Shown here: one piece after another, positions 1 through 10,781 of the stretch
Position numbering within the stretch: the first letter of the stretch is position 1
Layout of the letters: every line of letters begins with the position of its first letter
DNA from: Massilia putida
GTDB lineage: Bacteria > Pseudomonadota > Gammaproteobacteria > Burkholderiales > Burkholderiaceae_D
DNA: 64,000 bases
Assembly: GCF_001941825.1 (NCBI RefSeq)
Contig: NZ_CP019038.1
Coordinates: forward strand, 4,092,001-4,156,000
Direction: 5' to 3'
The notes under the pieces: model-generated
Told to the model about the DNA's origin: nothing
What the model saw: the letters and a program-made list of their open reading frames with translations, nothing else
Database searches by the model: none
Program-made: the position numbers and the translations under genes

Positions 1-2221
1 GGCCGCCGGCGCCGACCAGCGCGGCGAACTCGCGCGCCACCAGCTGCGCGATGGCCGCGCCGCCGGCACCGTACAGCTTGCGCAGCACGATTTCCTTTTC
101 GCGCCGGCGCACGCTGTAGGCGGCCAGCACATAGATGCCGAAGGCGGCGATCGCCGTCGCGATCGCACTGGCGGCTGCCAGCAGCCTGGCCAGGCGCAGG
201 TCGTCGGCGTAGAAGATGTCGGAGATCAGGCTCGACATGCGGACGACGTCCAGGTCCTCGTTGGGGAAGTAGCGCGGCCACAGGGCCAGGATGGCGCGCC
301 TGACCGTGTCGACGTCACCGCTGCAGCGTACCGTGAACCCGCCCACGCGGTCGTTCAGGAAGAATACGCTCGGCTGCTGGCCGTCGCGCGCCGAACGCTG
401 GCGCAGGTCGGGCGCCACGCCCACGATCTGCTTCGGCTTGTCGCTGCCAGCGGTGTTGGTCAACATCTGCCCGACCGCACTGCGCGGCGAGGGGAAACCG
501 AGCTGGCGCGCCGCCGCGGCATTGATCACCACGCGGTCCTCGTCGCCGAACTTGTCGAGCGCGGGCGAGTACAAGCGTCCGGCCACCGGCTTCACACCAT
601 AGACGTCGAAGAATTCGGGACCGACCGCGTACAGGTTGATGTCGGTGGCCGTGCCGCCGGCGCGGCGCAGCGTGACGATGTTGTGGCCGACGCTGAACGG
701 CAGGTGCGAGACCGCCACGCCCGCGACGCCCGGCAGGCGCGCGACCGCGTCGCGGAAGGCGCGCGTGCGCGCATCGCGCATGTTGTTCGCGGCGGGGAAC
801 ATCAGCAGCGGCGCGGTATCGAAGCCGGGATCGAGCGTGCTGGCGTAGCGCGTCTGCCAGGCCACGGCGAGGGTGGTGGCGGTCAGGCCCATGGCGACGC
901 CGAACTGCAGCGCGGTCAACGCGCGGCGGATCCACAGGCCGCGCGCGGTCTCGCCGGCGCCGCGTCCGGCCAGGGCGGCGGTGGCGCGCACGCGCAACGC
1001 CGACCAGGTCGGATAAGCGCCGGCAGCCAGGCCGAGCAACCCGCCCAGCGCCAGCGTCGTCGCCAGCGGGACGGGATCGAACATGCCGTCCAGCCTGCGC
1101 TGCACGAGGTCGGCAAAGACCGGCAGCAGCAGCCACGCCAGCAGCAGCCCGAGGACGGTCGCGAGCAGGCAGACCAGCACCGACTCGGCCAGGAACTGGC
1201 GCGCCACGGCCTGCGCCGACGCGCCCAGCACCTTGCGTACGGCGATCTCGCGCTGGCGCGCCAGCGTGCGTACGGTGGCCAGGTTGACATAGTTGGTCGC
1301 GGCCAGCAGCAACACCAGCACGGCGATGGCGCCCAGCCCGATCACGCCCTGGCGGTTGCCGTGCGGCGCGAGGATGTCGTTCAGGTCGGGCGCGAGGTAC
1401 ACGTCGGCGATCGGCTGCAGGCGGTAGTCGATCAGGTCGCGCCCGCCCAGTGCCGCGACCTGCTGGGCATAGTCGCGCTGCACGAGCGGCGACGCGCGCT
1501 GGCCGCGCCGCAACGCGTCCAGCACGGCGCCGGCGTCGGCGCCGGGCAGCAGCTTGAGGTAGACCCGGCCGGGCGAAAAGCCCCAGGCGCCGGCGGCGAA
1601 GGCTCGCTGGTCGGCGGGCAGGATCGCGCTGTTCGTGCCAGCCAGCGCTTCGTACGGCATCGTGGTCGCGGCGGGCGGGTCGGCCACGACGGCCGCCACC
1701 ACATACGTCTGGCGGTCGCCTTGCAGCGTGCGGCCGACCGCGTCGATGCGTCCGAACACCTTCAGGGCGGTGTCTGCCGTCAGTGCCAGCGCCTCCGGCC
1801 GCGTGAGGGCGGCGTGCAGGTCGCCCGCCAGGACGCGCGGCGCGAAGATCTTCTCGAAGTCGGGATCGACCAGCGCGACGCCGAAGGCGACGACGCGGTC
1901 GCCCACGCGGGCATTGATGCCGCGGTCGAGGAAGGCGCTGGCGAGCACCGGCTGGCCGCTCGCCAGCGCTGCGTCGCGTGCGGGCAGGCTGGCGGTGCTG
2001 CCCCAGCCGTTGCCGAGCAGCGCCAGGTTCCATCGTTCCTGCAACTGGACCACGCGCTCGCGCTCGGGCACGTGCTCGTCGTAGGAAAACGAGTGGCGCA
2101 CATAGCCGAGCAGCAGGAAGCACACGGCGATGCCGATGGCCAGGCCGAGCACCACCACCGTGGAATAGGCCGGCTCCTTGACGAGCAGGCGCCAGCCGAT
2201 GCGGAAATCGCGCAGGTTCAT
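1..2221 (-). CDS. ABC transporter permease, MacB/FtsX type (C-terminus beyond window edge)
   Basis: The minus strand stays open from an ATG at 2221 to the window edge, giving 740 codons with the C-terminus missing. The start follows a strong GAGGAGG and lies 10 bp after the ATPase stop. Translation shows an N-terminal membrane helix, a MacB-like periplasmic core, an FtsX-type segment with the family signature NYVNLATVRTLARQREIAVR around residues 300-330, then a second periplasmic core and a second FtsX segment (YSVRRREKEIVLRKLYGAGG) at the cut end. Two FtsX units in one chain fit the long permeases encoded beside sigma-54 response regulators. It probably forms the inner-membrane part of an export or mechanotransmission complex with the ATPase and adaptor next door. 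The substrate cannot be told. The calls of domain and partners are firm; export direction is inferred from the family. Confidence 0.9.
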   Translation of the reverse strand, partial: MNLRDFRIGWRLLVKEPAYSTVVVLGLAIGIAVCFLLLGYVRHSFSYDEHVPERERVVQLQERWNLALLGNGWGSTASLPARDAALASGQPVLASAFLDRGINARVGDRVVAFGVALVDPDFEKIFAPRVLAGDLHAALTRPEALALTADTALKVFGRIDAVGRTLQGDRQTYVVAAVVADPPAATTMPYEALAGTNSAILPADQRAFAAGAWGFSPGRVYLKLLPGADAGAVLDALRRGQRASPLVQRDYAQQVAALGGRDLIDYRLQPIADVYLAPDLNDILAPHGNRQGVIGLGAIAVLVLLLAATNYVNLATVRTLARQREIAVRKVLGASAQAVARQFLAESVLVCLLATVLGLLLAWLLLPVFADLVQRRLDGMFDPVPLATTLALGGLLGLAAGAYPTWSALRVRATAALAGRGAGETARGLWIRRALTALQFGVAMGLTATTLAVAWQTRYASTLDPGFDTAPLLMFPAANNMRDARTRAFRDAVARLPGVAGVAVSHLPFSVGHNIVTLRRAGGTATDINLYAVGPEFFDVYGVKPVAGRLYSPALDKFGDEDRVVINAAAARQLGFPSPRSAVGQMLTNTAGSDKPKQIVGVAPDLRQRSARDGQQPSVFFLNDRVGGFTVRCSGDVDTVRRAILALWPRYFPNEDLDVVRMSSLISDIFYADDLRLARLLAAASAIATAIAAFGIYVLAAYSVRRREKEIVLRKLYGAGGAAIAQLVAREFAALVGAGG

Positions 2222-2231
2222 CGTGCCCTCC

Positions 2232-2912
<681 letters not shown>

Positions 2913-2954
2913 GTCTGTTCCTTGTTGGTTGATGTCGATGGTGGAGGCTGCGGG

Positions 2955-4199
2955 TTACTTCGTCAATTCCAGCCGCTCGGCCTTGCCGAACGCCGTGTAG
3001 CCGGACACGATGACGTCCTCGCCGGCGGCCAGGCCGGACAGGACCTCGACCTGGGTGTCGTTGCGGCGCCCGAGCCGCACCGTGCGCCGGCCGGCATGCC
3101 GTCCGTCCGGCGTCACGACGAAGACCCAGGCGCCGCCGCCGTCGTTGGCGAAGGTCCCCTGGGGCAGCAGCAGGGCGCGGGCCGGCTCGCCCAGCGTCAG
3201 GCGCACGTCCAGGCCCTGGCCCGGGCTGATCACGGGCGGCTGGCCACCCGTGAAGACCAGTTCGACGGTGAAGCGCCCGTCCTTGATCTGCGGGTAGATC
3301 GTCGCGACGCGCAGCGGATACGCGCGGCCGTCCTGGACCACCTGGCCCGGCCGTCCGGCAGCGACGCGGCTGAGATAGAACTCGTCGACCTGGGCGGACA
3401 GCTTGAAGCGCTGCGGATCGTCGATGCGGCCGATGCGCTGGTCGGGGCGCACCGTTTCTCCCACCAGCAGCCGGAAATCGGTCAGCACGCCGGCGGCCGG
3501 GGCGCGCACGGCCAGCGCGTCCACGGTCGCGTTCACGAGCTTCAGGCCCGCCTGCAGACCCGCGATCACGCCTTCGATCTGCTGCAGCACGCGCCGGCGC
3601 ACCTGTTCCTCGGTGGCGTCGCTACGTCGTTCGTCGTCCAGGAGGCGGCGCTGCTGCGCCAACTTGTCGGCGGAATCCTCCAGCGCGGCCGTCGACAGGA
3701 AGCCGCGCGCCGCCAGGCCGGCGTTGCGTGCGTGTTGCTTGCGGGCCTGCTCCAGCGCGAATTCGAGGTCCGCCAGCCGGCGCCGGTGGTCGGTCCGGCT
3801 GGCCTCCTGGGCCACGCGCAGGTTGGCGAGGTTCGAGATCTGCTGCGCGTATTCGGTCTGGCGCGCCAGCAGTTCCAGGTTGCGCTGCGGGTTCGACAGG
3901 CGGAACAGCAGGTCGCCCTTCGCCACGTGCTGGCCGTCGTGCGCGACCACTTCCTCGACGCGGCCCGATTCGACCGAGTCCAGCACGACGGCGCGCAGCG
4001 GCTCGGCGCTGGCGCGCACGACGATCTCGTCGCGGAACACGCCCGGCGCCACGCGGGCGACGCGCACGTCGCGCGCCGCCACTTGCAGACCGTGCGGCAA
4101 GGCCTGCCACGCGGCGAAGGCCGCCAGCGCGACGGCGGCCAGCAGCGCGCCGGCGCGCACGGCCAGCCGGCCGCGCCGGACGGGCACGCGCACGTCCAT
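2955..4199 (-). CDS. Periplasmic adaptor subunit of ABC exporter (HlyD/MacA-like)
   Basis: This membrane-fusion protein has an N-terminal membrane anchor (about residues 10-30), a biotinyl-lipoyl-like half motif (SGRVEEVVAHDGQHVAKGDLL), a long coiled-coil hairpin rich in Arg, Glu and Gln, the second lipoyl half (VRAPAAGVLTDF) and beta-barrel and membrane-proximal domains. It would link the permease to an outer-membrane channel. The start is uncertain. An ATG at 4238 (427 aa) coincides with the transcription start predicted from the sigma-54 promoter at 4250-4265, which would make the mRNA leaderless. The in-frame ATG at 4199 (414 aa), just before the basic run and membrane helix, leaves a leader of about 40 nt and is chosen here. 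Neither has a good Shine-Dalgarno sequence. It is first in the operon with the ATPase and permease. Confidence 0.88.
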   Translation of the reverse strand: MDVRVPVRRGRLAVRAGALLAAVALAAFAAWQALPHGLQVAARDVRVARVAPGVFRDEIVVRASAEPLRAVVLDSVESGRVEEVVAHDGQHVAKGDLLFRLSNPQRNLELLARQTEYAQQISNLANLRVAQEASRTDHRRRLADLEFALEQARKQHARNAGLAARGFLSTAALEDSADKLAQQRRLLDDERRSDATEEQVRRRVLQQIEGVIAGLQAGLKLVNATVDALAVRAPAAGVLTDFRLLVGETVRPDQRIGRIDDPQRFKLSAQVDEFYLSRVAAGRPGQVVQDGRAYPLRVATIYPQIKDGRFTVELVFTGGQPPVISPGQGLDVRLTLGEPARALLLPQGTFANDGGGAWVFVVTPDGRHAGRRTVRLGRRNDTQVEVLSGLAAGEDVIVSGYTAFGKAERLELTK

Positions 4200-4249
4200 G
4201 GCGGCACCGGTGATGAGGTGGGGAGAAGGCGTGGTCATGCCGGCACTGT

Positions 4250-4265
4250 TGCAAGCGCCGTGCCA
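4250..4265 (-). promoter_or_regulatory. Sigma-54 (-24/-12) promoter for the ABC exporter operon
   Basis: On the minus strand the bases read TGGCACGGCGCTTGCA, which matches the RpoN consensus TGGCACG-N4-TTGCA at every conserved position and has the required 10 bp between GG and GC. It lies directly upstream of the adaptor gene. Transcription should start about 12 nt after the GC, near 4238. The divergent gene encodes a sigma-54 activator, which supports function. Confidence 0.85.
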
Positions 4266-4316
4266 CGCCGGTTTTGCGCCGTTTTTTCCCGCTTTGGCGC
4301 GGGTTTTACGGCGCGA

Positions 4317-4334
4317 CTGTCCGGATCCGGACAG
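4317..4334. promoter_or_regulatory. Palindromic upstream activator site (perfect dyad)
   Basis: CTGTCCGGATCCGGACAG is a perfect 18-bp palindrome in the divergent intergenic region. It lies about 80-95 bp upstream of the predicted sigma-54 transcription start, the usual distance for an enhancer-binding protein. The Fis-type helix-turn-helix of the divergent regulator is the obvious candidate to bind it. Inferred, not shown. Confidence 0.7.
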
Positions 4335-4340
4335 AAGCCG

Positions 4341-4358
4341 GTGTGCGCTTCCGGACAG
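4341..4358. promoter_or_regulatory. Second, degenerate upstream activator site
   Basis: GTGTGCGCTTCCGGACAG keeps the right arm (TCCGGACAG) of the perfect palindrome exactly, while the left arm is degenerate. Its start is 24 bp from the start of the first site, just over two helical turns, as expected for paired dimers of an enhancer-binding protein. It lies 50 bp from the regulator's start codon, so it may also mediate autoregulation. Confidence 0.55.
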
Positions 4359-4408
4359 GTGACCGCCGGGCAGTACAACGCCGCCATGCACGCTGCTAGA
4401 ATGGCCCG

Positions 4409-5735
<1,327 letters not shown>

Positions 5736-5746
<11 letters not shown>

Positions 5747-6971
5747 AGCGCGCCTGAAGGCCGCGGCGCTGCTGGCGGCGGCCGGCCTGGCGGCGCTGGC
5801 CTTCGGCGCCGGCCGCGCGGACGATGCGCCGCGCGTCCTCGTGCTGTGCGTTCTGGCCGCCGTGGTGCCGGCGCTGGTCCTGTGGCGCAGCCTGAATGCG
5901 CTGGCCGCGCTGTGCCGGGTGCCTGCGGCCGCGCCGCGCGCCGTGCTGAACATCGAGCAGCAAAGCCTCGTCGACAATGCCCTGGCCCTGGAAGCGCGCC
6001 TGGAACACGCGCCTGTCGCGCTGTTCGGCATCGACGGCGGCGCCGGCGCCGGGAGCGGCCGCGTGGTGCCGCTGAACGCGAACGCGCGCAAGCTGCTCGC
6101 CCCGGGCCGCGCCACCGATGCCGCCGCCCTGTGCGGCCAGCTGGCCGGCCGGCCGCACGGCGACCGCACGCTGCTGCAGTTCGAGACCGAGCGCGGCACC
6201 GAGCGCGCGCTGGCGACGGTGTCCATGCTGACGCTGCACGGCCGCCCGCAGCGTCTCGCCGCGCTGATGCCGGTCGAGAGCGAGCTGGAAGCCGAGGCCC
6301 TGAACGCCTGGCGCCAGCTGGTGCACGTGCTTACGCACGAGATCATGAATTCGCTGACGCCGGTGGCGTCGCTGTCGCGCACCGCGCGCGACCTGGTCGA
6401 GGAAGCGCGTCCCGCGCTGCCGGCCGACGTGGCGGCGGACCTCGGCACGGCGCTCGATGCCATCGGCCGCCGTGCCGACAGCCTGGCCGATTTCGTCGCC
6501 AGCTACCGCAGCCTGTCGAACCTGCCGGCGGCGCGGCCCGAACGGGTGCTCCTCACCGCCCTGTTCGCGCGGCTGGATGCACTGGTCGGCCCGGCCTGGC
6601 GTGCGCGCGGCGGAGACGTCGAGTTCTCGGTCGAGCCGGCGTCGCTGGAGCTGATGGCCGACCCGGGACAGCTCGAGCAGGCCCTGATCAACCTGCTCAA
6701 GAACGCGTTCGAGGCCACGGGCGCGGGCGGCCGCGCGCGCGTCGGTGCCCGGCTGGTGCGCGGCGCGCGCCTGCGCATCGAGGTGGACGACGACGGGCCC
6801 GGCGTGCCGGACGCGCTGGCCGCGCACATCTTCACGCCGTTCTTCACGACGCGCAAACAGGGTGGCGGCATCGGCCTGGCGATGGTGCGTCAATTGGTAC
6901 ATGGCAATGGCGGCACGGTCCGCTACGCGCGCCCGGTGAGCCGCGGCGCACGCTTCGTCATCACGTTCTGA
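5736..6971 (+). CDS. Membrane sensor histidine kinase, partner of the sigma-54 regulator
   Basis: The 411-residue protein has two N-terminal hydrophobic helices (about residues 8-28 and 33-52) with almost no periplasmic loop, a PAS-like region around 75-170, a dimerisation/phosphoacceptor segment with the histidine in VHVLTHEIMNSLTPV near residue 205, and an ATPase domain with the N box LINLLKNAFEA, the G1 box DDDGPGV and the G2 region GGGIGLAMVRQL. The short periplasmic part suggests it senses a membrane or cytoplasmic cue. Its gene begins inside the regulator gene, so the two are translationally coupled and form a cognate pair. The signal is unknown. Confidence 0.9.
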
Positions 6972-7059
6972 ACGCGGCGCGTACGCCTGATTTCGCGCAG
7001 ACCGGCGCGGCGTATCGCCCCTTATCGTTGGCACGCCTGAATCTCATCCGGAGCCTGCC

Positions 7060-9222
7060 ATGTCGAAACGCCGTTGCCTGTTCGCCTTGTTGTTGCCCTT
7101 GTTCGCCAGCGCGCATGCGTGGGCCGATCCGCTGTACACCATCGATTTCCTGCCGACCGGCTTCGCGCCGTCGGCGCTCAATGACGCCGGCCAGATCGTC
7201 GGCACGTACGGCGGCGCGGCCGCCATCCTGTCCGGCGGCACCGTCACGAGCCTGGGCAATGTTTTGCCGGACAGCTACGGCCGCGCGATCAACAACCACG
7301 GCGATGTCGCGGGCACGCAGTACAGTCCGTACAGCGGCAGCGCCTTCGCCTGGTTCGGCGGCACCGTGGTGCCGGTCGGGGCGAACCTGTCGTCCGGCAT
7401 GTATCCGTATTCGAACGCGACCGGCATCAACGACGCCGGCATGGTCGCCGGCAACGCTCAACCTGTCGCAGGCGAGGCGCAGCGCGGCTTCCTGTACGAC
7501 AGCGGCGGCATCCACCTGATCGGCACGTTCGGCGGCGACTGGAGCTATGCCGCGGCCATCAACGCGTCCGGCGCGGTGACGGGCACGGCCACACTCGTCC
7601 CCACGCAAAACCCGACCGATCCCGACCGCCACGCCTACATCTACCAGGGCGGCACGATGCACGACCTCGGCACGCTGGGCGGCCTGCGCAGCGAAGCCTA
7701 CGACATCAACGACGCCGGACTCGCGGTGGGCTGGTCGGAGACGAACGTCGACCCGGACAACGCTGCGCTGTCGCGGCCCTTCGTGTACCGCGACGGCCAC
7801 CTGGTCGACCTCGGCTCGCTGGGCGGGTACTGGGGCTATGCGCGGGCGCTGAACAATGCCGGCGTCATCGTCGGCGCGTCGGACATCGTCACCGACGTCG
7901 GCTGGGGCTACCACGCGTTCATCTACAAGGACGGGCACATGGTCGACCTGAACACGCTCGTGACGGGGACGAACGGCTGGGAGATCATCGACGCCACCGA
8001 CATCAACGACGCCGGCCAGATCCTGGGCCGCGCATGCCGCCTGGGCACGTGCACGGACGTGCGCCTGGATCTCGTGGCGGCCGTGCCGGAGCCGGGCAGC
8101 TGGGCGTTGCTGTCCGCCGGGCTGGTGCTGCTGGCCTGGCGTGCGCGCCGCCGCACGAAGCGTGCGCCGGTCCTCGGCCTGCTCCTGGCGTTCGCCGCGC
8201 CGGCCGTGCTGGCCGAGCCGCTGTACAGCGCGACCTTCCTTCCCGCTAACTTCACGGCCTACGGCATCGGCAACGACGGCAGCGTCGTCGGCAGCGGCAC
8301 CAATGCGGACGGCCAGGGCCGCGCCTTCGTCTGGCAGGCCGGCACGACGACCTTCCTGCCGACGCTGGGCGGCCCGTCCGCCTACGCGACCGCCACCAAC
8401 AACGGCGTCGTGGTCGGCGCCTCGCAGTCCGGCGACGTCACGCGCGGCTTCATCTATCGGAACGGCAGCATCCAGGGCATCGGCACGCTGAACGGCGGCG
8501 ACAGCGTCGCCTACGGCATCAACGCGAGCGGCCGGGTCGTGGGCGATTCCACGGATGCGTCCGGCAACACCCGCGCGTTCCTGTACAGCGGCGGCACGTT
8601 GACGGACCTCGGCACCCTGGGCGGGACGGACGCCCGGGCGCGCGGCATCAACGATGCCGGCATGATCGTCGGCGGCTCCCAGCCGGGCCCGGGCTTTCCG
8701 AACGACGGTGCGCACGCCTTCCTGTACCACGACGGCACCATGCAGGACCTCGGCACGCTGGGCGGCGGTTTCAGCTGGGCCGAGGCGATCAACGATGCGG
8801 GCCAGATCGCCGGCTACAGCCTGACGAGCGGCAATGCCGCCTGGCATCCGTTCTTGTATAGCGGCGGCGCGATGCACGACCTCGGCTCCTTCGGGGGCGA
8901 GTACAGCGAAGCGCACGCCATCAATGCGGCCGGTGTCGTGGTCGGTTACTCGAGCTTCGTCGACTACGGCTTTTCGCACGCTTTCGTGTACGCCGGCGGC
9001 AGCCTGATCGACTTGAACACCGTCACGGGCGGCCTCGGCATCCAGGTGCTGACGGACGCCGTCGGCATCAACGACGCCGGCCAGATCGTCACCAACAGCT
9101 GCAACGACTTCGGCTATTGCGCGCCGGTGCTGCTCACACCGGTCCCCGAACCGTCGACGGCCCTGCTGCTGCTCGCGGGCGGCCCGGTATTGCTGTGGCG
9201 CGGCAGGCGGGCGCGGCGCTGA
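7060..9222 (+). CDS. HAF-repeat PEP-CTERM protein, apparent in-frame fusion of two proteins
   Basis: The 720-residue exported protein starts with a signal peptide (about residues 1-22, cut after HAWA) and follows GGAG at a normal distance. It is built of HAF-type repeats of about 40-60 residues with the cores DLGTLGG and INDAGxIVG, which suggests a beta-propeller-like fold. It ends in a PEP-CTERM sorting signal (VPEPSTALLLLAGGPVLLW, then arginines), recognised by exosortase/XrtA. A second complete PEP-CTERM signal (VPEPGSWALLSAGLVLLAW plus RARRR) lies in the middle at about residues 342-367. It is followed at once by a signal-peptide-like stretch (VLGLLLAFAAPAVLAEP) and a second set of HAF repeats opening like the mature N-terminus (LYSATFLP versus LYTIDFLP). 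The gene looks like two tandem paralogues whose stop and start were lost. Confidence 0.9.
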   Translation: MSKRRCLFALLLPLFASAHAWADPLYTIDFLPTGFAPSALNDAGQIVGTYGGAAAILSGGTVTSLGNVLPDSYGRAINNHGDVAGTQYSPYSGSAFAWFGGTVVPVGANLSSGMYPYSNATGINDAGMVAGNAQPVAGEAQRGFLYDSGGIHLIGTFGGDWSYAAAINASGAVTGTATLVPTQNPTDPDRHAYIYQGGTMHDLGTLGGLRSEAYDINDAGLAVGWSETNVDPDNAALSRPFVYRDGHLVDLGSLGGYWGYARALNNAGVIVGASDIVTDVGWGYHAFIYKDGHMVDLNTLVTGTNGWEIIDATDINDAGQILGRACRLGTCTDVRLDLVAAVPEPGSWALLSAGLVLLAWRARRRTKRAPVLGLLLAFAAPAVLAEPLYSATFLPANFTAYGIGNDGSVVGSGTNADGQGRAFVWQAGTTTFLPTLGGPSAYATATNNGVVVGASQSGDVTRGFIYRNGSIQGIGTLNGGDSVAYGINASGRVVGDSTDASGNTRAFLYSGGTLTDLGTLGGTDARARGINDAGMIVGGSQPGPGFPNDGAHAFLYHDGTMQDLGTLGGGFSWAEAINDAGQIAGYSLTSGNAAWHPFLYSGGAMHDLGSFGGEYSEAHAINAAGVVVGYSSFVDYGFSHAFVYAGGSLIDLNTVTGGLGIQVLTDAVGINDAGQIVTNSCNDFGYCAPVLLTPVPEPSTALLLLAGGPVLLWRGRRARR

Positions 9223-9316
9223 CGCTGGCGACGGCAATATCGGGAAACTGCTATCCTGAGTCTGCGGCCGGGCCGGCCTGGCCGGCACGGCAATCGGCGA
9301 ACTTTGGGAGACGGCA

Positions 9317-10621
9317 ATGACCACGACGGATACGACGGACGCGCACACCATCGAACACCTCACGCCGCGCCAGCGTATCTTCGCCATCGTCGGCGCCTCG
9401 TCGGGCAACCTGGTCGAGTGGTTCGACTTTTATATTTATTCGTTCTGCGCGCTGTATTTCTCGTCGGCCTTTTTTCCAAAGGGGAACCCGACCACGCAGC
9501 TGTTGAACACGGCCGGCATCTTCGCGGCCGGTTTTCTCATGCGGCCCATCGGCGGCTGGCTGTTCGGCCGCGTCGCCGACCGCTACGGCCGGCGCAACGC
9601 GATGATGATCTCCGTGCTCATGATGTGCGGCGGCTCGCTGATGATCGCGGCGCTGCCGACGTATGCCAGCATCGGCACGGCGGCGCCCACGCTGCTGCTG
9701 GTGGCGCGCCTGTTCCAGGGCTTATCGGTAGGTGGCGAATACGGCACCAGCGCCACCTATATGAGCGAAGTGGCCCAGGCGGGCCGCAAGGGCTTCTTTG
9801 CCTCGTTCCAGTACGTGACCCTGATCGGCGGCCAACTGGCGGCCCTGCTCGTGCTGGGCATCCTGCAATTATTCCTGACGCACGATGAACTCAAGGCGTG
9901 GGGCTGGCGCATCCCGTTCGTCGTCGGCGCGGCCGCCGCCCTCGTGTCGCTGTACCTGCGCCGCTCGCTGCACGAGACGACCACCGCCTCCGAGCGCAAG
10001 AGCGAGGCCGCGGGCAGCGTCGCGTCGCTGCTGCGCAACCACCGGCGCGCGTTCGTCACGGTGCTCGGGTTCACCGCCGGCGGCTCGCTGATCTTCTATG
10101 CGTTCACGACGTATATGCAGAAATACCTGGTCAACACGGCCGGCATGAGCACGGAGACGGCCAGCCGCATCATGACCGTCTGCCTCCTGATCTACATGCT
10201 GCTGCAGCCGGCGTTCGGCGCGCTGTCCGACCGCATCGGCCGGCGCACGTCGATGATCTGGTTCGGGCTGCTTTCCGCCGTGTTCACGACGCCGATCATG
10301 ATGGCGCTGCGCGGCGTCTCGAGTCCGCTGGCGGCCGGCGCCCTGATCATCTGCGCGCTGGCGATCGTCAGTTTGTACACGTCGATCAGCGGCCTGGTCA
10401 AGGCCGAGATGTTCCCTGTGGAGGTGCGCGCGCTGGGTGTGGGGCTGTCGTATGCGGTCGCCAACGCGATCTTCGGCGGCTCGGCGGAGTATGTGGCGCT
10501 GTGGTTCAAGCAGGCCGGCCACGAGCCGTATTTCTACTGGTACGTGAGCGTCATGTGCGCGCTGGCCTGCCTCGTCGCGGTCCGCATGCCCGACCCCACG
10601 AAGTCCGGCCTGCTCAAATGA
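9317..10621 (+). CDS. MFS transporter, metabolite:H+ symporter family (KgtP/ProP-like)
   Basis: The 434-residue protein has twelve predicted membrane helices and the hallmarks of the MHS family: an N-terminal [17 protein letters not shown] segment, the loop 2-3 motif [34 protein letters not shown] in helix 4 and a repeat of the loop motif ([13 protein letters not shown]) after helix 8. Overall it most resembles alpha-ketoglutarate permease KgtP or related dicarboxylate carriers, but substrate cannot be fixed by eye. The start follows GGGAGA. It stands alone between a PEP-CTERM gene and a convergent GNAT gene. Confidence 0.88.
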   Translation: MTTTDTTDAHTIEHLTPRQRIFAIVGASSGNLVEWFDFYIYSFCALYFSSAFFPKGNPTTQLLNTAGIFAAGFLMRPIGGWLFGRVADRYGRRNAMMISVLMMCGGSLMIAALPTYASIGTAAPTLLLVARLFQGLSVGGEYGTSATYMSEVAQAGRKGFFASFQYVTLIGGQLAALLVLGILQLFLTHDELKAWGWRIPFVVGAAAALVSLYLRRSLHETTTASERKSEAAGSVASLLRNHRRAFVTVLGFTAGGSLIFYAFTTYMQKYLVNTAGMSTETASRIMTVCLLIYMLLQPAFGALSDRIGRRTSMIWFGLLSAVFTTPIMMALRGVSSPLAAGALIICALAIVSLYTSISGLVKAEMFPVEVRALGVGLSYAVANAIFGGSAEYVALWFKQAGHEPYFYWYVSVMCALACLVAVRMPDPTKSGLLK

Positions 10622-10633
10622 CGGGCGCGTCGA

Positions 10634-10781
10634 AAAAGCTGCTGCGCGTTGCATATTGGTGGGGCGCCTAGCCTGGCGATGCTCGCTACGGCGGACCGGC
10701 TGTACTGCTCGTACAGCTGCGCTTCTCAGGCTGCGCGCCCCGGCCAATCTGCTGTCGCTCGCGACGGTTGTTCGAGGTGCC
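10634..10781. repeat. Interspersed intergenic repeat, family A, copy 1
   Basis: This ~145-bp intergenic stretch aligns with 14186-14326. Shared blocks include CGCGTTGCA near the left end, ACCGGCTGTAC and GCTGCGCTTC in the middle, and TGCTGTCGCTCGCGACGGTT followed by TTCGAGG at the right end. The centre is an inverted repeat (GCTGTAC-TGCTC-GTACAGC at 10699-10717). It lies between convergent genes. No open reading frame of its own is convincing, so it is probably a non-autonomous repeat or a structured RNA element. Confidence 0.6.

Noticed and set aside
315..2123. A 602-codon minus-strand frame within the permease gene
   Set aside because: It is another frame of the same strand as the permease, which reads through the region with clear FtsX motifs; the frame is arginine-rich noise.
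7029..7045. TGGCACG before the PEP-CTERM gene as a sigma-54 promoter under PrsR
   Set aside because: The -24 half fits but no GC dinucleotide occurs at the required distance (-12), so it is not a usable sigma-54 promoter.
6961..9408. An 815-codon antisense frame across the PEP-CTERM gene
   Set aside because: Low-complexity Arg/Ala/Val content mirrors the HAF repeats on the other strand; no start signal.
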